64,000 nucleotides of DNA from a bacterium (GCA_016124235.1 WGOC01000019.1:62001-126000); one strand, 5' to 3'; shown: positions 49,293 to 59,189, numbered from the stretch's first letter. Numbers and translations are program-made. The notes: generated by a model from the letters alone, not told the origin.

Positions 49293-51035
49293 ATGGACAA
49301 ACATCAAGTTGCCGACATCCTGAACGAGATTGGGTTGCTGCTCGAACTCAAGGGCGAGAACCCGTTCAAGACCCGCGCCTACGCCAACGGCGCCCGCGTG
49401 CTCGAAGGATTGAACGAGCCGCTGGAAAAGATCGTCGCCGAAAACCGGTTGGGCGAATTGAAAGGATTTGGCGACGCGCTGCAACAGAAGGTCACCGAGT
49501 TGGTCACCACTGGCCGGCTCAAGTATTACGAAGAATTGAAAGCGTCGATCCCCGCCGGTTTACTCGCGATCACCGAGATTCCCGGCGTGGGTCCCAAGAA
49601 GGTGAAAGTCCTCCACGACGAACTTGGGATCGACTCGATCGAAAAACTCGAGGCCGCCTGCAAATCAGGCAAGGTCGCCGAACTGTCCGGCTTCGGCGAA
49701 AAGACCCAGACCAAGATTCTCGAAGGCATCGCTTTCAAACGGCAGTTCGCTTCAAAGTTTCATTTGCACGATGCGCTCACCGCGGCGGAACCGATTCTCG
49801 AATCGTTGCGCCAGCATCCGGATGTCACGCGTTGCTCGTCGGCTGGCAGTTTGCGTCGCAGCAAGGAGATCATCGGTGATCTCGATTTTCTCGTGTCATC
49901 CAAAAAGCCAGGTGAAGTCATCGCCGATTTTGTAAAAATGCCCGGCGTGATGAAGGTGATTGCGCAAGGTGAAACCAAGGCGAGCGTGAATTTGGAGAGC
50001 GGGATTCAGGCGGATCTGCGGGTCGTAAGTGATGCCGAGTTTCCGTTCGCGCTGCATTATTTCACCGGCAGCAAGGAGCACAACATCGTCATGCGCCAGC
50101 GCGCGATCGATCGTGGATTGCGACTGAACGAATACGGACTGTTCAAATCGAAGGAGGAAACACGCGATCCCAAGTTGCTCGTCAAATGTTCCACGGAGGA
50201 GGAGGTCTTTGAAAAGCTCGGGCTCGACCCGATTCCGCCTGAACTTCGCGAAGATCGCGGTGAATTTGCCGCCGCCGAAAAGGGAATGCTGCCGCGCTTG
50301 CTCGAGTGGACCGATCTTAAAGGTTCGCTTCACAATCACTCCAACTGGAGCGATGGCCATCAAACGTTGAAGGAGATCGCGGAGATGGCGATCGAACTGG
50401 GTTTTGCTTACTGGGCGATCACTGATCACTCGCGATCATCGTTTCAGGCAAATGGTCTGACTCCGGAACGGTTGTGCAAACAACTCGACGAGGTAAGCGA
50501 CGTCAACAAATGGCTCGAGGATGAGGAAGCTGAACTTCGACTGTTGACCGGCACTGAAGTCGACATTCTCACCGCCGGCAAATTGGACTTCGACGACGAC
50601 TTGCTGAGTGAGCTCGACGTGGTCGTTGCGAGTGTTCATCAAGGTTTCACGCAGAAGGAAGCCGAGATGACGAAACGGATTATCAAGGCGGTTGAGAATC
50701 CGAACGTTCACATCCTGGGCCACATGACCGGCCGGCTCCTGCTCGAACGCGAAGCCTACGCCGTGAACCAGCAGGCCGTGATCGATGCCTGCGCCGAAAC
50801 CGGAACGTGGATCGAACTCAACGCGAATCCCTGGCGTTTCGACATGGACTGGCGGCTTTGGCCATACGCGAAAGAGAAGGGCGTGAAATGTGTGATCAAT
50901 TGCGACGCGCATCGCGCCAGCCATGCCGGCTTCCTGCGTCTCGGCACCGGCATCGCCCGCAAAGGCTGGCTCGAGAAAGGTGATGTAATGAACACATTGC
51001 CGCTCTCCAAATTGAAGAAAGCATTGGCGAGCTGA
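49293..51035 (+). CDS. polX: PolX-type DNA polymerase/3'-5' exonuclease
   Basis: 580 residues. Helix-hairpin-helix segments (ELKGFGDALQQKVTELVTTG, ITEIPGVGPKKVKVLHDELG) precede the polymerase beta-like nucleotidyltransferase core with CSSAGSLRRSKEIIGDLDFL (catalytic Asp pair near 194). From about 340 the PHP domain begins with SLHNHSNWSDGHQTLKEIAE and continues with YWAITDHSRSS, TGTEVDIL, VVASVHQGF, GHMTGRLLL and CVINCDAHRA, holding the metal ligands of the exonuclease. Length matches bacterial PolX (about 570). Role: gap filling in base excision repair. Follows the RsmB-like gene closely, perhaps as an operon. Confidence 0.95.
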   Translation: MDKHQVADILNEIGLLLELKGENPFKTRAYANGARVLEGLNEPLEKIVAENRLGELKGFGDALQQKVTELVTTGRLKYYEELKASIPAGLLAITEIPGVGPKKVKVLHDELGIDSIEKLEAACKSGKVAELSGFGEKTQTKILEGIAFKRQFASKFHLHDALTAAEPILESLRQHPDVTRCSSAGSLRRSKEIIGDLDFLVSSKKPGEVIADFVKMPGVMKVIAQGETKASVNLESGIQADLRVVSDAEFPFALHYFTGSKEHNIVMRQRAIDRGLRLNEYGLFKSKEETRDPKLLVKCSTEEEVFEKLGLDPIPPELREDRGEFAAAEKGMLPRLLEWTDLKGSLHNHSNWSDGHQTLKEIAEMAIELGFAYWAITDHSRSSFQANGLTPERLCKQLDEVSDVNKWLEDEEAELRLLTGTEVDILTAGKLDFDDDLLSELDVVVASVHQGFTQKEAEMTKRIIKAVENPNVHILGHMTGRLLLEREAYAVNQQAVIDACAETGTWIELNANPWRFDMDWRLWPYAKEKGVKCVINCDAHRASHAGFLRLGTGIARKGWLEKGDVMNTLPLSKLKKALAS

Positions 51036-51084
51036 CGAAATGAACGCGGACTAGATGTTCAGTCCCGGCGAGAGATAGTGTGGG

Positions 51085-52593
51085 TCACGCGATCAGCTCT
51101 TTAATCACGTGGCCATGAACATCAGTGAGCCGGCGATTGATGCTGTTGTGGCGGAAGGTGAGGCGTTCGTGGTCGATGCCGAGCAAATGCAAAACAGTCG
51201 CGTGGATGTCGTAGACCTCCGTCGGGTTTGCGCGATCAAGCGGCTTGTAACCAAATTCGTCGCTCTCGCCACAAACAATCCCACCCTTGATCCCGCCGCC
51301 GGCCAGCCAGTTGGTGAACACGTACGGGTTATGATCGCGTCCTTTGCCGCCTTGCGATGACGGCATTCGGCCGAATTCCGTGGTCCAGAGAATGACCGTA
51401 TCGTCGAGCAGCCCGCGTTGTTTCAAGTCTTGAATCAAGGCCGATGTGCCCCGCGCAAAACCCATCGCCAGCGGACCGTGATCGCGATGGACGTCCTCGT
51501 GCGAATCCCAGTTGCGCCGCGGAAATCCGTTGTCGTTACCGGACCAGATCTGCACGAAACGCACGCCGCGTTCGATCAGCCGCCGGGCGACAATTGCCTT
51601 GCGGCCGAAGGCGTCCATTTCCTCGCGCGCGTTGATCTCCTTCGGCCAGGTTTTGGTTGTTCGATCAATGCCGTAAAGATCGAGCAGGTAATCCGGTTCC
51701 TTCGAAATGTCGAGCGCTTCGGGAGCGGCGAGCTGCATCCGCGCGGCGAGTTCGTAGCTGCGGATCCTCGCGTCCAGCCGGGCGTCGCTTTCACGATTTT
51801 TGAGATGCTCGTGATTCAAACTGGCCAGCAATTCATGCGTCGCGGCTTCGCTTCGGGTATTGATGAAATCGCCGCGTTTGCCGGGCATGAGATCAGCGAT
51901 CGGATTGGCGCGACCGGGAAAGATCGCTGTGCCGGCAAATTGTGGCGGCAGGAACGCGGAATCCCAGTTCTTCGGTCCGTTCGACGCAAAGCCCCTATGG
52001 TCGGGCAAGACGACGAACGCCGGCAGATTATCGTTCATGCTACCCAGCCCGTACGTCACCCAAGCGCCCATGCCGGGAAAGCCGGGCAGTTGAAAACCCG
52101 TCGCCTGCAAATAGGTCGCCTGCGAATGTACGCCGGTCTTGCCAACCATGTTGTGGACGAACGCGATGTCATCGACCACCGGCCCGAGCGCGGACACCAT
52201 TTCGCTCAATTGGCGTCCGCACTGGCCGTACGGCTTGAAGTCCCACACCGGTTTGAGCCAGGGCCCGAGCCCGTCTTGGAACGCCTCGACATGTTCGCCG
52301 AAATCGCTCTTCTGCCCATCGCGTTTGATGAGTTCTGGTTTGTGATCAAAAAGGTCAATGTGGCTGGCGGCGCCGGCCATAAAGAGTTGGATGACACGTT
52401 TGGCGCGCGGTGGAAAATGCGGCGCGCGCATTGCCGGATTCGACGCCGAATCCGCAGCCAACAAATTGTCACGCCCAAGCAAACTGGCCAGCGCAATGCC
52501 GCCGAGACCGCCACCGGATCGCCAGAGGAACTCGCGGCGAGTGAGTGCTGGAGAGGCCGACCGTAGCTGGTGAAACGGCGAATTGTTTTTCAT
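51085..52593 (-). CDS. Tat-exported DUF1501 protein (sulfatase-like fold)
   Basis: 502 residues. LTRREFLWRSGGGLGGIALA is a Tat signal. RAKRVIQLFMAGAASHIDLF, the VGKTGVHSQATYLQATGFQL stretch, VRFVQIWSGNDNGFPRRNWD and LWTTEFGRMPSSQGGKGRDH are diagnostic of DUF1501, an alkaline phosphatase/sulfatase-like fold common in Planctomycetes and Verrucomicrobia. Acidic and His residues of metal-binding sites are visible in the last two. The gene follows the DUF1549/DUF1553 gene by three bases, the standard partner arrangement in these phyla. Function unresolved, probably periplasmic. Confidence 0.92.
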   Translation of the reverse strand: MKNNSPFHQLRSASPALTRREFLWRSGGGLGGIALASLLGRDNLLAADSASNPAMRAPHFPPRAKRVIQLFMAGAASHIDLFDHKPELIKRDGQKSDFGEHVEAFQDGLGPWLKPVWDFKPYGQCGRQLSEMVSALGPVVDDIAFVHNMVGKTGVHSQATYLQATGFQLPGFPGMGAWVTYGLGSMNDNLPAFVVLPDHRGFASNGPKNWDSAFLPPQFAGTAIFPGRANPIADLMPGKRGDFINTRSEAATHELLASLNHEHLKNRESDARLDARIRSYELAARMQLAAPEALDISKEPDYLLDLYGIDRTTKTWPKEINAREEMDAFGRKAIVARRLIERGVRFVQIWSGNDNGFPRRNWDSHEDVHRDHGPLAMGFARGTSALIQDLKQRGLLDDTVILWTTEFGRMPSSQGGKGRDHNPYVFTNWLAGGGIKGGIVCGESDEFGYKPLDRANPTEVYDIHATVLHLLGIDHERLTFRHNSINRRLTDVHGHVIKELIA

Positions 52594-52596
52594 CGG

Positions 52597-55305
52597 TCAG
52601 TCCACAAACGCGAATTCGTTGAGATTGAACAAAGCCCGGCAGAGATTTTCCATGCCGTAATCGGTGGCGAATTGAGTCAATTGGGCGGCTTCTTCCTCCG
52701 TAGGTGGCCTGCCGATCGCATCGTAAAAGGCTCGATGAGTTTGAGCCGCGATTGATCCGCCGTCCCTTTCAAGTTTCGCGGCGAAGTGTTTGGACAACGT
52801 GACGACGAGCGAGTTGTTCAGCAGCGCCAGGGATTGCAACGCGGTGACGCTTTCGTTCCTACGCGCGACCTGCATCGATGGATCCGCGCAATCGAGCGCG
52901 GCCATGAACGGCTCGGGTTGCGAACGCACGAGAAAACGGTAGATCGTCCGCCGCTGGGAAGCGGGATCATCCGGATCGTGAAGTTCGTATTCGTAATGTG
53001 GCGAGTGCTCCGGTTTTTCGATGACGAAATCCTGAAAGCTCGGTCCTCCCATTTTCAGATCAAGACGGCCGGACACCGACAACATTGCGTCGCGAACCGC
53101 CTCCGCTTCGAGCTGGCGCCGATTCATTCGCCAGAGCAGGCGGTTGTCCGCGTCCATGCTCGCCGCGCGCTCATTTGAGACCGCGCTGGCCTGTCGATAG
53201 GTCGTGCTCGTGACAATCAGCCGATTAAGTTCTTTGAGCGACTGACCACCGTCGCGAAATTCACACGCCAGCCAGTCGAGAAGTTCGGGATGACTTGGCT
53301 GGCCGCCCATGTTTCCGAAGTCGTTTGGCGTTTCAACGATGCCTTTGCCGAAATGCTGTTGCCACACTCGGTTGACGATCGACCGCCAGGTCAGCGGATT
53401 GTTTGTGCTGGAAAGCCATTTCGCGAGAGCGGCGCGTCGTTCACCTTCCGGATGATCTGGCGGAATGTCGAACCGGGCGGGCAGCGATGCGATGCAATGA
53501 AGCGTTCCCGGACCAACTTCCTTGCCTGGATTCTCCACGCTGCCACGATTGAGGATAAAAATGGGACGTGGCCGACCGCCGTTGGCACCGGTGCCGGCAA
53601 ACGCTCCGGACCCGGAGTAAACGGACGCGACGAAAGCTTCATGCGTTTTTGGTAATTCGGCGTCCTCATCAGCGAGCATCTGCAATTCAAGATTGATCCC
53701 GGCGAGACGCGAGCGTTCGTCGGAAGGTGTGTTGCTTCCCAGAAGTTCGCTGCGTTCCGATTTTAGCCGCGCCAGTTCGGCCGACTCGGGAGTGACTGCC
53801 CCGGGGTACCAGCCATCTGTTAGATTGCTCTTCTGCCAACGCGGTGGGGATTCGACGGAATCCAGCGCATCAACGGTCGCGCCGAGCGCCACATTGGTTC
53901 CCTTCGTGTCGAACACTTCCAACTCCGCGAGGGCAAAGTTGAAATCATTCTGTCGTGGGGCGAGTTTCGTTGCCGTGATCCGGACAAAACGCGCCGCAAT
54001 ATCACTCACGGAGAAGCTCAATTCTTTGATGCCCGGGTTGGGAAAATCTGCATCCGCGAAGTTGGTGATTGATCGAACGTTTTGCGCAAAGGCCGGGTCA
54101 TCCGCCGCCTCGATTTTGAAGCGAACCGGAAAACCAAATCCTTCGCCAATGTTGTTGAATTCATCCTTTGCCGGATGCATCACGATTTTGTCGAGATGGA
54201 CTACGCGACCAAGGTCGACCTGCACCCATTGAATTTGGTTTTGCGTCGGTTCGATCGCGCTGTGATAGCCAAACGCGTCACCCTTCTTCGATGCCTTTTC
54301 AGCCTCGGCAATCGCGGCATCAAGCTTGGTCAGAGCGTCACCGGCACGCTTGCGAACACGTTCACGAATTTCATTGCGTTCGGTTTCCAGATTCTTCTTC
54401 GCTCGATCGAGCCGGGCACGGTTGCGGGCCATCGCAGGATCAAAATCATACGCCTTGTCGGCGCGATCGACGGCGGCAAAGACTGCCTGCAACGAGTAGT
54501 AATCCTCCTGCGAAATCGGATCGAATTTGTGGTCGTGACACCGCGCGCACTGGACCGTCAGGCTGTTGAAGCTCTGGATCGTGTTCGCCACCATGTCATC
54601 GCGATCAAGATTCCGCGCAACCTTGCCGTCCATTTTTGATTCTGGCACTTCCGCGTGGCCGATAAAATCCCACGGCCCGGCCGCGATGAAGCCCAGCGCT
54701 TCGATACCGTCGCGTGTGAACGGATACAACACATCACCAGCGACTTGTTCTTCGACAAAGCGCGGCCACGGTTTGTCCTCGTTGAATGAACGGATGACAT
54801 AATCACGATACGGCCAGGCATTGGGCCGCGGTTTGTCCTTGTCGTATCCGTGGGTCTCGCCGAAGTGGACGACGTCCAGCCAGTGCCGGGCCCAGCGTTC
54901 GCCGTATTGGGGTGATGCCAGTAAGCGGTCCACCAGTTTGTCGTAAGCATTGGGGGAACCGTCATGAATAAATGTCTCGATTTCTTCGGGCGACGGCGGC
55001 AAGCCGATCAAATCGAAATAGAGGCGTCGGATTAACGTACGACGGTCCGCCTCGGGCGAGAGGTGAAGGCCTTTGGATTCCAGTTTTGCCTCGATAAACC
55101 GATCGACGGGGTTGGAGCAGTCGACAATCTTGCTTTGAACCTCCGGCACGTTCGGGCAAACCAATGGCTGGATTGACCAGAGATTGGTAGCCGATTCCCG
55201 AGCGTGAGCGGCAATGCACCAAAGCAGGAGGATCGCAATGAGCGCCGAATCTATTCCGCTTCCGCATGGCGTCGTAAAGAAGTCAATATGCTGCTTAGTT
55301 CGCAT
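52597..55305 (-). CDS. Secreted DUF1549/DUF1553 protein with a discoidin-like insert
   Basis: 902 residues from ATG 55305, with a hydrophobic signal (GIDSALIAILLLWCIAAHA). DUF1549: IEAKLESKGLHLSPEADRRT, RRLYFDLIGLPPSPEEIETF, YGERWARHWLDVVHFGETHG. A F5/8-type C (discoidin-like) beta-sandwich sits in the middle (VVHLDKIVMHPAKDEFNNIG, ARFVRITATKLAPRQNDF). DUF1553: RRAALAKWLSSTNNPLTWRS, IVNRVWQQHFGKGIVETPND, NRLLWRMNRRQLEAEAVRDA. Unlike many family members it has no CxxCH haem motif near the N-terminus. Paired with the DUF1501 gene downstream; the pair is thought to act in the periplasm, possibly on polysaccharides. Confidence 0.9.
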   Translation of the reverse strand: MRTKQHIDFFTTPCGSGIDSALIAILLLWCIAAHARESATNLWSIQPLVCPNVPEVQSKIVDCSNPVDRFIEAKLESKGLHLSPEADRRTLIRRLYFDLIGLPPSPEEIETFIHDGSPNAYDKLVDRLLASPQYGERWARHWLDVVHFGETHGYDKDKPRPNAWPYRDYVIRSFNEDKPWPRFVEEQVAGDVLYPFTRDGIEALGFIAAGPWDFIGHAEVPESKMDGKVARNLDRDDMVANTIQSFNSLTVQCARCHDHKFDPISQEDYYSLQAVFAAVDRADKAYDFDPAMARNRARLDRAKKNLETERNEIRERVRKRAGDALTKLDAAIAEAEKASKKGDAFGYHSAIEPTQNQIQWVQVDLGRVVHLDKIVMHPAKDEFNNIGEGFGFPVRFKIEAADDPAFAQNVRSITNFADADFPNPGIKELSFSVSDIAARFVRITATKLAPRQNDFNFALAELEVFDTKGTNVALGATVDALDSVESPPRWQKSNLTDGWYPGAVTPESAELARLKSERSELLGSNTPSDERSRLAGINLELQMLADEDAELPKTHEAFVASVYSGSGAFAGTGANGGRPRPIFILNRGSVENPGKEVGPGTLHCIASLPARFDIPPDHPEGERRAALAKWLSSTNNPLTWRSIVNRVWQQHFGKGIVETPNDFGNMGGQPSHPELLDWLACEFRDGGQSLKELNRLIVTSTTYRQASAVSNERAASMDADNRLLWRMNRRQLEAEAVRDAMLSVSGRLDLKMGGPSFQDFVIEKPEHSPHYEYELHDPDDPASQRRTIYRFLVRSQPEPFMAALDCADPSMQVARRNESVTALQSLALLNNSLVVTLSKHFAAKLERDGGSIAAQTHRAFYDAIGRPPTEEEAAQLTQFATDYGMENLCRALFNLNEFAFVD

Positions 55306-55516
55306 TGAGGCTGAGGAACAGTGGTTATCAAATCTTCCGTGGTCCGGCCAATGAATTGTCCCACATGATGGCGTGCCGCCGCCCGGAATTGAAGTCACTC
55401 ATTCCGGCTACGCGTGCATTCGTTGGCCCGTGGACCGAGTTCCAACCTTTTGACGATGAGAGGACTCGGAAAATAGCGTTGCCAAAAAAGCGCGCTGGCA
55501 TTCCGATCGTCGTAGG
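55306..55516. other. Divergent promoter region
   Basis: About 210 bases between the DUF1549 gene and the prepilin-like gene. No coding signal, palindrome or RNA that I can recognise. Confidence 0.3.
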
Positions 55517-56242
55517 ATGATTGAGGGCCGAATACAAAGAACTCAGCACGGTTTTACGTTGATCGAATTGCTCGTGGTGATTGCCATCATCGCAGTGCTG
55601 GCCGGTCTGCTGCTCCCGGTGCTGGCTCGCGCCAAGGCCAAGGCCAAGGACGTCGCCTGCATCAACAATCTGCGCCAGTGGGCGATGGCAACAGTGATGT
55701 ACGCCGGGGACAACAACGACATTTTGCCGCGCGAAGGCAATCCGACGGGAACCGATGTCGAGGAAGGTCGAGCTTGGTATGTGGACCTGCCAAAGTTGAT
55801 CAGCCAGCAGGCGTACAATGAACTGAATTTCCGAACCAACCACTCGCGGTCGATCGAAAAATCCATCTGGATTTGCCCCGCCAACCCGAGCAAAGGGTCG
55901 GCGAGCGGAAAGAACATGTGGCACTATTCGCTGAACGCGAACGTGGACGGCACCGGCGCGGGCGACCTCGAAGTCGTGCGTCTCACTTCGATCAAGGCTC
56001 CGGCAAAGACGGTCTGGATCGCGGACGCGAAAAAGAATCTCCCCTTGATTGAGCCGGTGCGCTCGGATCGCAACGTTTTGTTTCGGGACCTGCACAACAA
56101 GAAGGGCCAGAACTTCTCGTTTTTGGACGGACACGCGGCATTTTCGCCAGCCTCGGAATTTCTCAATGATTTGTCCGGCTTGGTGAACACGAACAACCCG
56201 AACATGATCTGGCGTCCGCTGCGTCCCGAGTTCTACAAATAG
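55517..56242 (+). CDS. Prepilin-type secreted protein (H-X-DG type)
   Basis: 241 residues. GFTLIELLVVIAIIAVLAGL at residues 12-31 is a type IV prepilin/pseudopilin signal, with Glu at position 5 of the mature form. The downstream region LARAKAKAKDVACINNLRQW is the usual start of the large family of such proteins in Planctomycetes and Verrucomicrobia; near the end HNKKGQNFSFLDGHAAF carries the H-X-DG-like motif. Thought to be exported by a type II-like pathway; individual roles unknown. Verrucomicrobia carry many copies, so a single gene without a secretion operon is normal. Confidence 0.92.
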   Translation: MIEGRIQRTQHGFTLIELLVVIAIIAVLAGLLLPVLARAKAKAKDVACINNLRQWAMATVMYAGDNNDILPREGNPTGTDVEEGRAWYVDLPKLISQQAYNELNFRTNHSRSIEKSIWICPANPSKGSASGKNMWHYSLNANVDGTGAGDLEVVRLTSIKAPAKTVWIADAKKNLPLIEPVRSDRNVLFRDLHNKKGQNFSFLDGHAAFSPASEFLNDLSGLVNTNNPNMIWRPLRPEFYK

Positions 56243-56293
56243 GTCTGCATCTTTGGGTTTCCCGCACTTTACCGCTTTTCGACGGCGCAGAAA

Positions 56294-56965
56294 TTGCGTC
56301 TGCTCTCGCCCGTGCCGAAGTGGCTGAAGTTTCTAATTGCCGTTGTCCTGTTGCCCGCGTGTCTCGGGTCCGTGAGGACGTTGTGGCGGCTGCTCAATTT
56401 TTCCGGAAGCGCCGAAACATTTTGGGTCGCATTTGTCGCGGGTGCGGCGATTTGGTTGGTCGTCTTTCTCATGTTGCCTAAACCCATGTGGTTTTATGTC
56501 GTCGGGCATGAACTCACACACGCCGTGTGGACGTGGCTCTTCGGCGGCAAGGTAAAGAAATTCAAAGTCGGTTCCCAGGGCGGTCACGTCGTTGTCACGA
56601 AGAACAACTTTCTGATATCGCTGGCGCCGTATTTCTTCCCGCTTTACGCAGCCATGGTTGTCGGCGGATTTGTTTTGGGGCACTTGATCTGGAACTGGTC
56701 CGCGTATCAGGTTTGGTTCCATCTGTTATTGGGCGCGGCCTATTCGTTTCATGTCACGCTGACCGGCCACATTTTGCGCACCCGGCAATCCGACATCACG
56801 CAGCACGGGTACTTGTTTTCCGCAGTCATCATCTTTCTCGGCAACGTGCTGATCCTGCTTCTCGGCCTGCCGATGCTGACCCGCAGCGTGGGCATCGGGA
56901 CCGTGTTTGGCTGGTGGCTGCATGATACCGCAAACGTCTGGCAAAGAATCTCCGGCTTGGTTTGA
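56294..56965 (+). CDS. Membrane zinc metalloprotease-like protein (HExxH)
   Basis: 223 residues with about five hydrophobic segments. GHELTHAVW supplies an HExxH zinc motif within a membrane-associated segment (MWFYVVGHELTHAVWTWLFG), as in M50-like intramembrane proteases. A second-ligand Asp/His motif is not obvious; TGHILRTRQSDITQHGYLFS near 165-185 could supply it. Family name not certain. The neighbouring prepilin-like gene ends 51 bases upstream in the same orientation. Confidence 0.65.
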   Translation: MRLLSPVPKWLKFLIAVVLLPACLGSVRTLWRLLNFSGSAETFWVAFVAGAAIWLVVFLMLPKPMWFYVVGHELTHAVWTWLFGGKVKKFKVGSQGGHVVVTKNNFLISLAPYFFPLYAAMVVGGFVLGHLIWNWSAYQVWFHLLLGAAYSFHVTLTGHILRTRQSDITQHGYLFSAVIIFLGNVLILLLGLPMLTRSVGIGTVFGWWLHDTANVWQRISGLV

Positions 56966-56984
56966 AAGGTCGGAAGGCGGCGGA

Positions 56985-58043
56985 TCAAAGTCCCGATGGC
57001 AACGGTTGCGGCGAGCGCGTCGGGCCCAGCAACTTGAGCCGCCCGTCTGGTTGCACGATGAGCCGGTCAATGTTTACCACGCGCTGACCGCCAGGTTTCG
57101 CGGGATCGGCGTGCGTGTGATAAACCATGAACAGCTCCGTTCCGTCCGGCGACTTGATCACGCAATTGTGGCCGGGACCGGAAACGCCGAGCGAAGGAAC
57201 TTGATGAACCAACGGGTTGTCCGGTGATTTTTTCCACGGGCCCAACGGAGATGACGCCGTTGCATATCCGATCCCGTAAAACGGTTCCGCGTAGTGATTG
57301 GCTGAATATGTGAGGTAATAAGTCTTCCCCATTTTGAAAACGAACGAGCCTTCGTTGCATATCGACCGGCCGTCCTCGGGCGTTTCCCAAGGTTGATCCG
57401 CCTGCGAGCACAAGACCGGCTCGCCCTCGATTCCGCTCAAATTGGATTTTAACTTCACTCCGTAAACGACGCCGGACAGGTAGCGCTTCTTGGGGGTTTG
57501 GATCACGCCCACTTTGTCGAAGAAAAGATACGGTGTAGCGTCTGTGTCGACGAACAGATGGCCATCGATGCACGACCATCCGTTGTCAAAGAGCGGCGCA
57601 TGCAGATCCTCGAATGGACCTTCCGGCCGATCGGCCACGGCCAGACATATACGCGCGGAGAACGTTTTGTTCGTTGCCGGTTGACAGCTGAAGACCATGT
57701 AGAAACGGCCGCGATAAGCGACGACTTCCGGCGCCCAAAATGTGTTGCCGCCCCATGATTGGGCGGACTTGCGATACGCGAACCCGTGACTCGTCCAATT
57801 CACCAGATTGGTGGACGACCAGCACTTGAAGCCTTCATTCACTGCGGTGGTTCCGTACAGGAAGAACTCGCGATCATGGACGAGCATAAACGGATCGCCC
57901 ATCGTGATCGAACCGCCAACGGGATTCGTGTAGGTCACGCCCGTTGTCGCTCCGTCGAGTTGGACCTTGGATCCAAAAATCAAAATTGCTGCGTGGAGCC
58001 CGATTGCGAACAACTTTCGGATTAGTGCCGGTAGGTCGTTCAT
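56985..58043 (-). CDS. Secreted glycoside hydrolase family 43-like enzyme
   Basis: 352 residues from ATG 58043, whose ATGA overlaps the stop of the GH5-like gene. A signal segment (LFAIGLHAAILIFGS) precedes YTNPVGGSITMGDPFMLVHD. The three GH43 acids are placed as D in GDPFM near 45, D in IDGHLF near 159 and E in CNEGSFVF near 229; VSGPGHNCVIKSPDG follows. GH43 enzymes are inverting arabinofuranosidases or xylosidases; the exact linkage is unknown. Last gene of the esterase-GH5-GH43 operon, so it fits arabinoxylan or related hemicellulose breakdown. Confidence 0.88.
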   Translation of the reverse strand: MNDLPALIRKLFAIGLHAAILIFGSKVQLDGATTGVTYTNPVGGSITMGDPFMLVHDREFFLYGTTAVNEGFKCWSSTNLVNWTSHGFAYRKSAQSWGGNTFWAPEVVAYRGRFYMVFSCQPATNKTFSARICLAVADRPEGPFEDLHAPLFDNGWSCIDGHLFVDTDATPYLFFDKVGVIQTPKKRYLSGVVYGVKLKSNLSGIEGEPVLCSQADQPWETPEDGRSICNEGSFVFKMGKTYYLTYSANHYAEPFYGIGYATASSPLGPWKKSPDNPLVHQVPSLGVSGPGHNCVIKSPDGTELFMVYHTHADPAKPGGQRVVNIDRLIVQPDGRLKLLGPTRSPQPLPSGL

Positions 58044-59176
58044 GGCGATTTCCGCTTGGATGCCTGTTTCTTGAAATCCTTCAGCCAACCGGCAATCAAG
58101 CCATCAACCAGTTTGTGCTCCTTGGCGGCTTCATATTCTTCGATCGTCTTGCCCCAATAAAAGCTGATCCAACCATTGGCGATTTTGCTCGATCCCTCGA
58201 TGAATTCATCCAAGTCCTCCTGGCTGCAACTCAGCGGAAACATTTCTTCGATGACCAATGGTTTACCGATGTCGTAAACGGCCAGCGCCTTCAATGCTTT
58301 GTCGACTTCGCTTTTCTTCGGATAGAAATGAACGCTCACGAAATCAAGGTGCTTGGCGATTTCTGGGGAGTAGAAGAGCGGCTTGGCCGTGGGCCAGACC
58401 ATCGCCCACGGAATCACGCCGACGGTGATCAAGTGATCCGGATCGACCGACCGGATCGCGCTCGTCATTTTTTCGACCCATGCCAGCGCAATTTCCTGTT
58501 GGGAGCGCCCGCGTTGATCCAGCGTCAAACGTTGGACAAAATAATTTCCACCCAATTCGCCCGTGAGCCAGCCTTCCGATTCCTTGCCACCGATGATTGG
58601 CTCGTTCATCAGGTCGTAGCAAAAGACGGCGCCACTCCCGCGACAAGTTTCCGCCACTGCTTGCCAGAAACGCGCCTGCACGTTCCAACGGTTCGTCTCA
58701 TCCATCTGATCATACCAGGCGGGCACGTCCTGTTTGTGATAGCATCCGAGACCAGTGATATCGAGGCGCAGATGATTGGTTTCCGCGAGCAGCAGCAGTT
58801 TGCCCAATTGGGCCAGTGCAACTTGATTCGGCTTGTTCGGCCCGTTCATAAACTTCGCAACCTGCAAGTGAACGCGCACGACATTGGCGCCGAGTTCGCG
58901 GATTTCGGCAAAGTCCTCACGAACCGTGTCCCACTCCTCCATCCAATAATCTTCAAGCAACCGGCCGTTCTCGCCCTTGGCGTCGTGATCGTAATTCACG
59001 CCCCAAACGCGGAATGACTTGCCAGACGGTTCGAGCACGAAGCCTTTGCCATCACGACTGACTACAACCCGGTCCAAACCGTCGGCGCGTAAGATCGGGC
59101 AAGCGGACAATGCGGCGACGAGCGCCATCACGCGAATCGCGAATCTTAAGTATCGGTTAAGGAAAGAACAGTGACT
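58040..59176 (-). CDS. Secreted GH5-like (cellulase/mannanase clan A) glycosidase
   Basis: About 378 residues from GTG 59176; ATG 59215 would overlap the preceding gene, and ATG 59128 would leave only a minimal signal. Signal: RFAIRVMALVAALSACPILR. FRVWGVNYDHDA, EIRELGANVVRVHLQVAKFM, FCYDLMNEPIIGGKE with the general acid Glu near 188 and GKPLVIEEMFPLS with the nucleophile Glu near 307 fit a clan GH-A (beta/alpha)8 enzyme. Specificity could be mannan, glucan or xylan. Follows the esterase gene by about 13 bases and overlaps the GH43 gene by four. Confidence 0.85.
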   Translation of the reverse strand, partial: SHCSFLNRYLRFAIRVMALVAALSACPILRADGLDRVVVSRDGKGFVLEPSGKSFRVWGVNYDHDAKGENGRLLEDYWMEEWDTVREDFAEIRELGANVVRVHLQVAKFMNGPNKPNQVALAQLGKLLLLAETNHLRLDITGLGCYHKQDVPAWYDQMDETNRWNVQARFWQAVAETCRGSGAVFCYDLMNEPIIGGKESEGWLTGELGGNYFVQRLTLDQRGRSQQEIALAWVEKMTSAIRSVDPDHLITVGVIPWAMVWPTAKPLFYSPEIAKHLDFVSVHFYPKKSEVDKALKALAVYDIGKPLVIEEMFPLSCSQEDLDEFIEGSSKIANGWISFYWGKTIEEYEAAKEHKLVDGLIAGWLKDFKKQASKRKSP

Positions 59177-59189
59177 CACGGCGGTGCGC

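Noticed and set aside
51418..52566. Plus-strand open frame of 382 codons opposite the DUF1501 gene
   Set aside because: Shadow frame; DUF1501 motifs and Tat signal are on the minus strand.
57944..59017. Plus-strand open frame of 357 codons opposite the GH5-like gene
   Set aside because: Shadow frame without domain; the minus strand carries catalytic motifs.
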